A stretch of DNA of 64,000 nt, from contig JBDWFY010000009.1 in assembly GCA_039976075.1 (NCBI GenBank), positions 310,001-374,000 on the forward strand. The letters run 5' to 3'. This stretch comes from JBDWFY01 sp039976075 (GTDB lineage Bacteria > Pseudomonadota > Alphaproteobacteria > Rhizobiales > Stappiaceae). Of the stretch, positions 50,529-58,347 are shown one piece after another (position 1 is the first letter of the stretch; every line of letters starts with the position of its first letter). The notes beneath the pieces were generated by a model. The model saw only the letters and a program-made list of their open reading frames with translations, ran no database searches and had not been told where the DNA came from. Both the position numbers and the translations under genes were made by a program.

Positions 50529-51559
50529 GGAAGATCGCGATAATAGGCGACTACTTCATGTTGCCGGAAGTGTTTCAATCCAAAATTGAAGATATCTGCG
50601 ACGGTGCTCTTGAGTTTCGAACATTGCAGCAGCCATGGCCGGACGAGCCAATGGAGCATGGTTATGCTGTTGAGGGGATGGACGGCCTTAAAGAGTATAT
50701 GGGTGCGGCGGAAGAAATCATCAATTTCGTTGACGGTGCTGAAATTCTGGTCACTCATCTTGCTCCCCTTTCCAGAGGCATGATTGAAAGATTGCCCAAT
50801 CTGAAATTTGTCGCCGTCTCACGGGGAGGGCCGGTCAATATCGATATGCCTGCTGCTCGAGAGAATGGCGTTCAAGTGGTCAACACACCAGGACGAAACG
50901 CATCAGCTGTTGCTGAGTTCACCCTGGGCGCAATATTGGCGGAGACACGTCTCATCCGTGTTGGTCATGAATCAATGCGAAATGGCGAATGGCGCGGTGA
51001 TTTATATCGCACGGATCTCACAGGTCGTGAATTATCGGAAATGACCGTCGGTGTTGTCGGATACGGCAACATTGGTTCCAAAGTCGTCAAGTTACTGCGT
51101 GCATTTGGAACAAAGGTTCTCGTGCACGATCCCTACGTACAGTTGTCAGCGGAAGATGCCAGCGAAGGGGTTGAGCTTGTTTCCTTTGATGAGCTGCTGA
51201 GCAACGCCGATGTTGTGACGCTTCACGCCAGAGTCACCGATGAAACACGCCAGATGATGAACGCCCAGGCGTTTTCGAAAATGAAACCTGGATCATTTTT
51301 CGTGAATACCGCCCGGGGTCCGCTGGTAAATTACGATGACCTCTACGACGCTCTTTCCTCTGATCATCTCAGGGGAGCCATGCTGGAGACTTTTGCCATT
51401 GAACCACCACCCAAGGATTGGCCACTGCTCCAGCTCCCGAATGTAACGCTGACACCTCACATCGCAGGCGCTTCGGTTCGCACGGTTTCGTATGCGGCGG
51501 AGCAAGCTGCAGAAGAAGTTCGAAAATATCTGACGAATTCTCAACCTCTGAACACATAA
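50525..51559 (+). CDS. D-isomer-specific 2-hydroxyacid dehydrogenase family protein
   Basis: A 344-residue NAD-dependent dehydrogenase of the PGDH/GyaR family. The nucleotide loop is VGVVGYGNIGSKVVKLL; the catalytic Arg is in NTARGPLVNY, the Glu in LETFAIEPPP and the His in LTPHIAGAS. The GTG start overlaps the kinase stop (GTGTGA). The family reduces 2-keto acids or oxidises D-2-hydroxy acids such as glycerate, glycolate or sugar acids. In this cluster it may handle a C2-C4 aldolase product or an aldonate-type substrate. Confidence 0.85.
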   Translation: MRKIAIIGDYFMLPEVFQSKIEDICDGALEFRTLQQPWPDEPMEHGYAVEGMDGLKEYMGAAEEIINFVDGAEILVTHLAPLSRGMIERLPNLKFVAVSRGGPVNIDMPAARENGVQVVNTPGRNASAVAEFTLGAILAETRLIRVGHESMRNGEWRGDLYRTDLTGRELSEMTVGVVGYGNIGSKVVKLLRAFGTKVLVHDPYVQLSAEDASEGVELVSFDELLSNADVVTLHARVTDETRQMMNAQAFSKMKPGSFFVNTARGPLVNYDDLYDALSSDHLRGAMLETFAIEPPPKDWPLLQLPNVTLTPHIAGASVRTVSYAAEQAAEEVRKYLTNSQPLNT

Positions 51560-51572
51560 TGAGTAAGAAATA

Positions 51573-52232
51573 ATGGCTAAGAAGCGCAAAGAATCTGAAC
51601 TCCGCCAAGCACTTGTTGATACATGCCTGGAGATGAATGCCAACGGATTGAACCAGGGAACTTCCGGAAATGTCAGCGTGCGTCTAGACGATCGCATGCT
51701 CATCACACCCAGCGGCATTGCTTATGATCAGTTGAAACCCGATATGATCGCTTCGATGCCACTCGAAGGAGAATATGGCGCCTGGGAGGGGCCAAAGAAG
51801 CCATCCAGCGAATGGCGCTTCCATTTGGATATTACGAGAGCGCGGCCCGATTGCGGCGCAATCGTTCATCTGCATTCAACATTTTGCACAGTACTGGCCA
51901 TCGCTCGAAAGCCGATCCCTCCCTGTCACTACATGATGGCTGCCTTCGGCGGGTATGATGTTCGCTGCTCCGGATATGCCCGCTTCGGTACCAAGGAGTT
52001 GTCCGAGTTCGCTCTTGAAGCACTGGAGGATAGAACAGCCTGTATTCTTGCCAATCACGGCATGATTGCGATAGGTGAGTCCCTGGAGAAAGCCTGCTGG
52101 CGTGCGGTCGAATTAGAGACGATTGCGAAGCAATATTACTACTCATTGTCGATTGGCGGCCCGGTATTGCTCAGCGAAGCAGAGATCGATGAAACTGCGA
52201 AACGCTTCTCTACGTACGGGCTTCAGGACTAA
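51573..52232 (+). CDS. Class II aldolase, L-fuculose-phosphate aldolase (FucA)-like
   Basis: A 219-residue zinc aldolase/epimerase-family protein. NQGTSGNVSVR binds phosphate, PSSEWRFHLDI holds the catalytic Glu, VHLHSTFCTVLA gives two zinc His and ILANHGMIAIG the third. Length and order match FucA (215 residues), which splits ketose 1-phosphates to DHAP and an aldehyde. Fourteen bases after the dehydrogenase gene. The probable substrate is the ketose phosphate made by the kinase and flavin dehydrogenase of this cluster, but this is inference. Confidence 0.9.
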   Translation: MAKKRKESELRQALVDTCLEMNANGLNQGTSGNVSVRLDDRMLITPSGIAYDQLKPDMIASMPLEGEYGAWEGPKKPSSEWRFHLDITRARPDCGAIVHLHSTFCTVLAIARKPIPPCHYMMAAFGGYDVRCSGYARFGTKELSEFALEALEDRTACILANHGMIAIGESLEKACWRAVELETIAKQYYYSLSIGGPVLLSEAEIDETAKRFSTYGLQD

Positions 52233-52291
52233 GGACGCATCGTCCAGATAGCCAATTCTCAATCCATCTTTACCCTCGAGAAATCTGACAC

Positions 52292-53815
52292 GTGCCTGAG
52301 CAAAAACAGACATATGATCTGCTGATCGTCGGTGGAGGAATCAACGGCGTAGGCATTGCACGTGATGCCGCCGGGCGAGGTCTGTCGGTCGCACTTTGCG
52401 AAAAGGACGATCTCGCCCAGGGAACCAGTTCCAGATCGGGAAAACTGATTCATGGCGGTTTGAGATATCTTGAATATTACGAGTTTCGGCTTGTCCGGGA
52501 AGCGCTGATCGAGCGAGAGGTGTTGCTTAAATCAGCGCCACATATCATCTGGCCTTTAAGATTTGTGTTACCGCACAGTCCGACGGATCGACCCGCCTGG
52601 CTCATAAGACTGGGTTTGTTTTTGTACGATCACCTGGGTGGTCGTGAAACGCTTCCCGGCACTCGGGCCATTAATTTGCAAGAAGACCCTGTTGGACTGC
52701 CAATCAGGCAGCAATACAAAAAGGCGTTCGAGTATTCGGATTGCTGGGTTGATGATGCGCGTCTGGTCGTTGTGAACGCTGTCGCGGCTAAAGAGCTTGG
52801 CGCGGAAATTTTCACCAGGACGCAGTGCACCTCGGCATATCGCAAGGGGCAACATTGGGTCGCTGAGCTTGATGACAATGCAACCGGACGTCGCAAAACT
52901 ATTCACGCCCGGGCAATTGTGAATGCCGCAGGCCCGTGGGTAAACGATGTTGTCAACTCGGTGATGAAACAGAATGCGACAAGGAGTGTCCGACTTGTCA
53001 AAGGAAGCCATATCGTCACCAAGAAGTTCTGGAAGGGCGATCACGCTTACCTGGTGCAAAACCAGGACAAACGCGTCATTTTTATCAATCCGTATCTGGA
53101 TGGTTTGGCGCTTATCGGGACGACTGACGTTGCTTTTGACGGAGAGGCGGAGACAGTCGAGGCGGATGAAGCTGAAATTAGCTATCTGATTGCCGCCGTG
53201 AACCGCTATTTTGAACCTGAACTGTCAAGAGCGGATGTTCTTCACCACTTTTCTGGTGTGCGTCCGCTTCTTGATGATGATGCCGATAACCCCAGCGCGG
53301 TCACCCGTGACTATCTGTTTGAAATGGACGGTGAGCACAATCAGCCGCCATTGCTCTCTGTTTATGGCGGCAAAATCACGACATTCAGAAAACTTGCCGA
53401 ACATGCACTGGAAAAACTCGTCCCGAGCTTTCCCGATGCCGGCCCCAGTTGGACACAGAGTTCCACATTGCCAGGTGGCGACATACGGGGTGGCAGTTTT
53501 GATGAGTTCGTAAAAATTTTGGAGACAGATTTTCCGTTTCTACCACCGTCCCTGCTCAATCATTATGGTCGATTGTACGGCGCTCGATCTGAGACAATAC
53601 TGAATGGTGCCAAGAAGATTGGAGATCTTGGACACCAGTTCAGCGAGCATCTTTTCGAAGCAGAAATTCGATATCTGGTCGATCATGAATGGGCGCGATC
53701 GGCAGAAGATATTGTCGAACGCCGCACAAAACACTTTCTCACGCTGACAGAAAAACAACGGGCAGATTTCGAGGCATGGTTTTCAGCAAATTTTGCGAAG
53801 GAGGCCGTTCATTGA
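52292..53815 (+). CDS. FAD-dependent glycerol-3-phosphate dehydrogenase family (GlpD/EryB-like)
   Basis: A 507-residue flavoprotein. The FAD loop is DLLIVGGGINGVGIARDAAGRGLSVALCEKDD, then GTSSRSGKLIHGGLRYLEYYEFRLVREALIEREVL, ALIGTTDVAF and SVYGGKITTFRKLAEHAL, all of the GlpD family. It would oxidise a polyol phosphate at C2 and pass electrons to quinone at the membrane. True GlpD uses glycerol 3-phosphate; EryB, a paralogue, uses erythritol phosphate. The neighbouring EryA-like kinase leaves both open. GTG start with only a weak Shine-Dalgarno sequence; the stop overlaps the next start (TTGA). Confidence 0.9.
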   Translation: MPEQKQTYDLLIVGGGINGVGIARDAAGRGLSVALCEKDDLAQGTSSRSGKLIHGGLRYLEYYEFRLVREALIEREVLLKSAPHIIWPLRFVLPHSPTDRPAWLIRLGLFLYDHLGGRETLPGTRAINLQEDPVGLPIRQQYKKAFEYSDCWVDDARLVVVNAVAAKELGAEIFTRTQCTSAYRKGQHWVAELDDNATGRRKTIHARAIVNAAGPWVNDVVNSVMKQNATRSVRLVKGSHIVTKKFWKGDHAYLVQNQDKRVIFINPYLDGLALIGTTDVAFDGEAETVEADEAEISYLIAAVNRYFEPELSRADVLHHFSGVRPLLDDDADNPSAVTRDYLFEMDGEHNQPPLLSVYGGKITTFRKLAEHALEKLVPSFPDAGPSWTQSSTLPGGDIRGGSFDEFVKILETDFPFLPPSLLNHYGRLYGARSETILNGAKKIGDLGHQFSEHLFEAEIRYLVDHEWARSAEDIVERRTKHFLTLTEKQRADFEAWFSANFAKEAVH

Positions 53816-54864
53816 GCGCCGGCGAGAGAGAACGACAGCAACTCAACGAAGTTTCAGCCCGACTCGGTAGTGACGCAGAACTCGTTCAGGCAGCCGGTGG
53901 GAATACATCCGTGAAGCAAAACGGGGTGATGTGGATCAAAGCATCAGGGACCTGGCTGATGCACGCCAATGAAAAAAACATCATGGTTCCGGTTGACCTT
54001 GATCCTCTTCTTGAAGCACTGGGTCGCAATGATCCTGCCGCTGAAAAAGCCCAGGGATTTGTTATAGAATCTGACAACCCATCGGGACTGCGACCATCCA
54101 TTGAAACCACGGTTCACGCCGTGTTCGATTACAAATTTGTCCTTCACGTTCATTGCATTCAGTCCATTGCCGTCGCTGTACTTGCTGATGCTGAAGCGGT
54201 TTTGGCGAAGAAACTGGCGGGATTGAACTGGAAATATGTCCCCTATGTGCGGCCCGGCCTTCCGCTCTCCCGCAGTATTGCCGAGGTACTCAGCCCGGAT
54301 ACGAATGTCGTTATTCTGGGGAACCATGGGCTGGTTGTTGCAGGCAACACGCTCGACGAAGCGGAGCGCCTGATAGCGGCCGTCCGCAGCAGACTGACGG
54401 CGTCGGCTCGAAAATCAATCGCACCGGATGTAAACGCTTTGAAAGAACGCGCGGAGTCCGGCGATTATGTGCTTCCGCGCCATGAGAGCACGCACCTCGT
54501 CGCAACAGACCTCATTAGCTGCGACATTGCGCGTCGAGGAAGTCTCTATCCGGATCACGTGATTTTTCTTGGAGCCGGTTCGGTGGTTGCCCAACCTGAT
54601 GAGGGGGCAGCGCAGGTTTGTCAGCGTGAGGTCGAAGCCGGCAAACAGGTGCCAGTCTCAATTCTGTTTCCCGGTCTTGGAATACTGATGAACCGATCGG
54701 CGAACGTTAGCGCTCATGCGATGGCGCAATGCCTTTCGGATGTGGTCCGACGTATCCCGAAAAATGCGGATCTGCGGTATCTGACCTATCAGGAAGATGA
54801 CGCTCTCCTCAACTGGGATGCAGAAATATACCGCCAGGCTTTAAGCAAAAAAAGGTCTGAATGA
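53812..54864 (+). CDS. Class II aldolase of the RhaD N-terminal type
   Basis: A 350-residue class II aldolase-domain protein. ELVQAAGGNTSVK replaces the SGN-S phosphate loop, VLHVHCIQSIAVAV supplies two zinc His and VVILGNHGLVVAGN the third. Size and GGNTSVK match the aldolase half of bifunctional RhaD (58348-60450 in this window) without its dehydrogenase half; the C-terminal 150 residues correspond to the linker region. The TTG start at 53812 has AAGGAGG eight bases upstream and overlaps the dehydrogenase stop (TTGA). The substrate is probably a ketose 1-phosphate different from that of the FucA-like protein. Confidence 0.85.
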   Translation: MSAGERERQQLNEVSARLGSDAELVQAAGGNTSVKQNGVMWIKASGTWLMHANEKNIMVPVDLDPLLEALGRNDPAAEKAQGFVIESDNPSGLRPSIETTVHAVFDYKFVLHVHCIQSIAVAVLADAEAVLAKKLAGLNWKYVPYVRPGLPLSRSIAEVLSPDTNVVILGNHGLVVAGNTLDEAERLIAAVRSRLTASARKSIAPDVNALKERAESGDYVLPRHESTHLVATDLISCDIARRGSLYPDHVIFLGAGSVVAQPDEGAAQVCQREVEAGKQVPVSILFPGLGILMNRSANVSAHAMAQCLSDVVRRIPKNADLRYLTYQEDDALLNWDAEIYRQALSKKRSE

Positions 54865-56147
54865 CAATGTCCAATAGCCCTCTCTATGCCGGCGTTGATC
54901 TGGGCACCTCTGGTGTTCGGATTGTTGTAATTGATGCGCAGGACCGCACGGTAGCTGAATCGCGCAATTTGTTTGCTGAATATGGCGACAATCACCGCGA
55001 TCCCGGCTGCTGGACACAGGCTCTCAGTGCGTGTTTCTCGTCCATTCTTCAAAAAGTGTCCTCAGACGACATTGTTGCGATCTCGATTGATGGAACATCG
55101 GGCACCATGCTGGCTCTGGATGAAGAGGGTAGACCTGTTCGAGAGCCGCTGATGTACAATGACGCCTGTTCAGACAACAATGTTTTGAGCATCATAGCGT
55201 CGGTCGCTCCTGCCGACAGTGCTGCTCACGGTGCATCATCCGCTTTGGCGAGAGCCATCAAGCTTCAAGATGCCGTGGGGACCAAGCAGTTGCTTCATCA
55301 GGCCGACTGGGCTTCGGGACTGCTGTCCGGCCGGTTTGATACAACAGATGAAAACAATGCCCTGAAAACCGGATATGATCCGATAGAGCGGCAGTGGCCG
55401 GAGTGGTTGTCGCGTACCGGTGTGCGTCTTGAACTGCTGCCTTCGGTAACCGAACCCGGAAGTCCAATAGCCCATTGCGAGGGCCAGTTGGCTCAACAGG
55501 TGGGCTTGAGCAAAAAAACCATCGTGGTTGCCGGAACGACCGACGGATGCGCCTCTTTTCTCGCGACCGGTGCGGATAATGTGGGTGATGGTGTCACGGC
55601 ACTGGGATCCACATTGACAATAAAGATGCTGTCTGACCGGCCGATTTTTTCTCCCGAATATGGCATCTACAGTCACAGAATGCCTGGAGGGTGGCTGGCA
55701 GGGGGCGCCTCCAATACCGGGGGGAATGTTATTGCGGAATTTTTCGATGCCGGAGAAATCGAAGCACATTCCAGCGCTCTGGACCCACTGACCGAGACCG
55801 GATTGAATTTTTACCCATTGCTCAAAGCCGGGGAACGGTTCCCGCATAATGACAGTCAATTTCAACCCATAATGGAGCCGCGCCCCGATTCCGATCTGAC
55901 ATTTTTCAAGGCAATCCTTGAAGGAATATCGACTATCGAACGCACGGGTTTTGATAGACTGCATCAACTTGGCAGCCCCAGACTGGCAAGCATGCGGACA
56001 GTCGGCGGTGGCGCTGCCAACAATGCATGGATGCAAATGCGTCAGGCTCGACTGAAAGTTCCATTTGAAAAGGCTCACTCTGAGGAGGCCGCGTTCGGGA
56101 CAGCGCGGCTTGCGAAGGTCGGTGCTTCTGGCGGCGCTGGGACATGA
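54861..56147 (+). CDS. Compact FGGY-family sugar kinase, D-ribulokinase-like
   Basis: A 428-residue FGGY kinase, about 80 residues shorter than typical. AGVDLGTSGVRIVVID is the N-terminal phosphate loop, ISIDGTSGTMLALD follows, with AGTTDGCASFLATG and TALGSTLTIKML, and RTVGGGAANNAWMQMRQARL in the C-terminal domain. The short form with ISIDGTSGT matches the group that includes plant and cyanobacterial D-ribulose kinases. The ATGA overlaps tie it to the aldolase before and the HAD gene after. Likely phosphorylates a ketopentose or similar sugar. Confidence 0.82.
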   Translation: MTMSNSPLYAGVDLGTSGVRIVVIDAQDRTVAESRNLFAEYGDNHRDPGCWTQALSACFSSILQKVSSDDIVAISIDGTSGTMLALDEEGRPVREPLMYNDACSDNNVLSIIASVAPADSAAHGASSALARAIKLQDAVGTKQLLHQADWASGLLSGRFDTTDENNALKTGYDPIERQWPEWLSRTGVRLELLPSVTEPGSPIAHCEGQLAQQVGLSKKTIVVAGTTDGCASFLATGADNVGDGVTALGSTLTIKMLSDRPIFSPEYGIYSHRMPGGWLAGGASNTGGNVIAEFFDAGEIEAHSSALDPLTETGLNFYPLLKAGERFPHNDSQFQPIMEPRPDSDLTFFKAILEGISTIERTGFDRLHQLGSPRLASMRTVGGGAANNAWMQMRQARLKVPFEKAHSEEAAFGTARLAKVGASGGAGT

Positions 56148-56992
56148 CCGGGGGGGGCTATTCCGTTGACCGTTTCGTTGAGCGATATGACACGTTTCTG
56201 ATCGACCAGTTTGGCGTTCTTCATAACGGATACGCACCGTTTCCTGGAGCGATCGAATCCCTGCATCGTCTGAAAAAACTGGGAAAATCGGTTTTACTGC
56301 TCTCCAATTCGGGCAAACGGTCACATCTCAATGAAGCACGGCTGTCGGATTTGGGGTTTCCTGCGGACACCTATGATCATTTCCTCAGCTCAGGCGAGGT
56401 TGCCTGGCACAAACTCAAATATGAATATTTGGGCAAGAGCGTTGCCTCAGATGCGAAGTGTCTGCTGCTTGCAAGAGATAAAGACCGTTCTGCAGTTGAT
56501 GGGTTGGGGCTTCAACATGTGGATTCAGGGGCGGAGGCTGAAGTCATCCTGATTGCCGGAAGTCGTGGCGATGAAGTGGAGCTGGACTACTATCGTAACC
56601 TGCTGACACCGGCCGTGAAGCGGAAGGTCCCGTGTCTGTGCACCAATCCCGATATGGTGATGCTCACAAAAAAAGGCCTCAGATTTGGTGCAGGGAAAAT
56701 AGCCCAGCTTTATGACGACCTGGGGGGAGAGGTGATATGGATCGGAAAGCCCTATCGCGAAATATATGAAGCAGCTTACGCGGCTTTAGGCTCGCCGGAT
56801 CGATCATCGATTTGCTGTATTGGAGATAGTGTCGAGCATGATGTTGCCGGAGGAGGAGGAGCGGGCTTTCATACAGCTTTGGTGCTGAAAACCGGAATAC
56901 ACGCTGATGCAACGCAGGATGAGTTGGAAGCCCTGTTCAGGAAACACAATGCCTATCCCGACCACATTCTGCCTGATTTGGATTCCGTTTGA
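56144..56992 (+). CDS. HAD superfamily class IIA hydrolase (TIGR01459-like)
   Basis: A 282-residue HAD phosphatase with a C2 cap. Motif I is FLIDQFGVLHNG: the nucleophile Asp is present, but the second Asp of DxD is Phe, as usual in this subgroup. Motif II is LLLSNSGKRS, motif III the Lys in VIWIGKPYREIYEAA and motif IV CCIGDSVEHDVAGGGGAG. Class IIA members act on small sugar or polyol phosphates. It ends the cluster, overlapping the kinase by four bases, and could remove phosphate from a dead-end or overflow intermediate. Confidence 0.88.
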   Translation: MTGGGYSVDRFVERYDTFLIDQFGVLHNGYAPFPGAIESLHRLKKLGKSVLLLSNSGKRSHLNEARLSDLGFPADTYDHFLSSGEVAWHKLKYEYLGKSVASDAKCLLLARDKDRSAVDGLGLQHVDSGAEAEVILIAGSRGDEVELDYYRNLLTPAVKRKVPCLCTNPDMVMLTKKGLRFGAGKIAQLYDDLGGEVIWIGKPYREIYEAAYAALGSPDRSSICCIGDSVEHDVAGGGGAGFHTALVLKTGIHADATQDELEALFRKHNAYPDHILPDLDSV

Positions 56993-57035
56993 CTACTGCT
57001 CAATTTGCCAGCCTCTGGCAGACCGTTTCTTACAA

Positions 57036-58316
57036 TTAGACTATTCCGCCGCCAGCCCCGGATACTGTCGGGCGTTCGGTTGCGACGGCAGCGCGATAGC
57101 CTGACGCGCGGAATGCAGCGAGCGGATCGATGGCTGCGCCCTTATCCAGACGTGCCATGGCGAGTATCGGTTCGACATCGGTACGAAATGCGGCCTTGAG
57201 GGTGGTTGTCGCCATCAACGCATCGTTTTCCTCCTGATGGTTTGCGAGGGCGACTCGGTCGACAAGCAGCGCCTGGGCGTAGGCGCGTTGCACTTCCATC
57301 GCCGAAATCATCAGGCTTTCGATGGGGTCAGTTACATTGTGAGACTGGTCCAGCATATGCGCCGGATTGAAGCTGCCACGATCGCGACTTTCTGCTTCAA
57401 CCAGCTCATTGAAGACCAGAAACAGGCGATATGGATCGATCGACCCGGTGTCGAGGTCATCGTCTCCATATTTGGAATCATTGAAATGGAATCCGCCAAG
57501 TTTTCCAAACTGGATGAGGCGAGCGACGATCATCTCGATATTTGCATTGGGAGCATGATGACCCAGATCCACCAGGCAATATGCCTTGGGGCCCAGTTCC
57601 TTGGCGATCAGGTAATTGGTGCCCCAGTCCTGCACCACCGTCGAGTAGAAAGCCGGTTCATACATCTTATGCTCGGTGAACAGGCTCCAATCGTCAGGCA
57701 GTGCCTGGTATATCTCTCGCATCGAGTCGAGGTATCGTTCGAACTGCCGCGTGAAGTTCGTTTGCCCGGGAAAGTTCGATCCATCGCCTACCCATACCGT
57801 CAGAGCTTTGGACCCGATCGCTTCGCCAATCGTGATGCATTCGATATTGTGCTCGATGGCCTGTTCCCGTGTGGGCGCAGCGGTGTGGGACAGGGACCCG
57901 AACTTGTAGGAGTGGGGCTGGTTCGCCTGATCCTGAAAGGTGTTGGAGTTCATGGCATCAAAACGCAAACCGGTTTCTTCGGCCTTCGCATTCAGGTCGC
58001 CGGCGTCCGCCTTGTCCCAGGGGATATGCAGCGATACCGACGGGGTCGCGCCGGTCAACTGGTGAATGAGGGCGCAGTCATCCATCTTGTCGAAAATGTT
58101 GCGCGGCTCGCCCGGACCGGGAAAGCGCGCAAATCGGGTGCCGCCCGTGCCAACTCCCCAGGAGGGAACAGCCACCCCGAACGCGGAAACTTTTGCCTTG
58201 AGGGTTTCAATGTCAATGTCACGACGGGCCAATTGCTCGCCAAGCTTTGCGTAATCCGACTCAAGGTCTGCCTGCAGCTTACTGTTGGTCTGCACGATGA
58301 TGGACTTATCAAGCAT
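57036..58316 (-). CDS. rhaI: L-rhamnose isomerase, RhaI type
   Basis: A 426-residue xylose-isomerase-like TIM-barrel enzyme that converts L-rhamnose to L-rhamnulose. The metal site residues appear in WSLFTEHKMYEPAFYSTVVQDWG, CLVDLGHHAPNANIEM and GGFHFNDSKYGDDDLDTG. This is the RhaI family of rhizobia and Pseudomonas stutzeri, not E. coli RhaA. ATG 58316 has GGAG upstream and is preferred to a longer frame running into rhaD. It follows rhaD by 31 bases. A short TGCCAG/CTGGCA hairpin (57006-57020) lies between it and the convergent HAD gene. Confidence 0.95.
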   Translation of the reverse strand: MLDKSIIVQTNSKLQADLESDYAKLGEQLARRDIDIETLKAKVSAFGVAVPSWGVGTGGTRFARFPGPGEPRNIFDKMDDCALIHQLTGATPSVSLHIPWDKADAGDLNAKAEETGLRFDAMNSNTFQDQANQPHSYKFGSLSHTAAPTREQAIEHNIECITIGEAIGSKALTVWVGDGSNFPGQTNFTRQFERYLDSMREIYQALPDDWSLFTEHKMYEPAFYSTVVQDWGTNYLIAKELGPKAYCLVDLGHHAPNANIEMIVARLIQFGKLGGFHFNDSKYGDDDLDTGSIDPYRLFLVFNELVEAESRDRGSFNPAHMLDQSHNVTDPIESLMISAMEVQRAYAQALLVDRVALANHQEENDALMATTTLKAAFRTDVEPILAMARLDKGAAIDPLAAFRASGYRAAVATERPTVSGAGGGIV

Positions 58317-58347
58317 GTGTCGTCTCCATCCCTCTTGTAGGGCTGTA

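Noticed and set aside
55236..56324. 362-codon minus-strand frame
   Set aside because: Antisense to the compact FGGY kinase and HAD gene; no recognisable motif.
42089..56992. Reading the cluster as a plain glycerol (glp) locus
   Set aside because: The transporter and GlpD-like gene fit, but the EryA-like kinase, two aldolases, hydroxyacid dehydrogenase, ribulokinase-like gene and SorC regulator are not needed for glycerol.
57237..58340. 367-codon plus-strand frame
   Set aside because: Antisense to rhaI, which is certain from its active-site segments.
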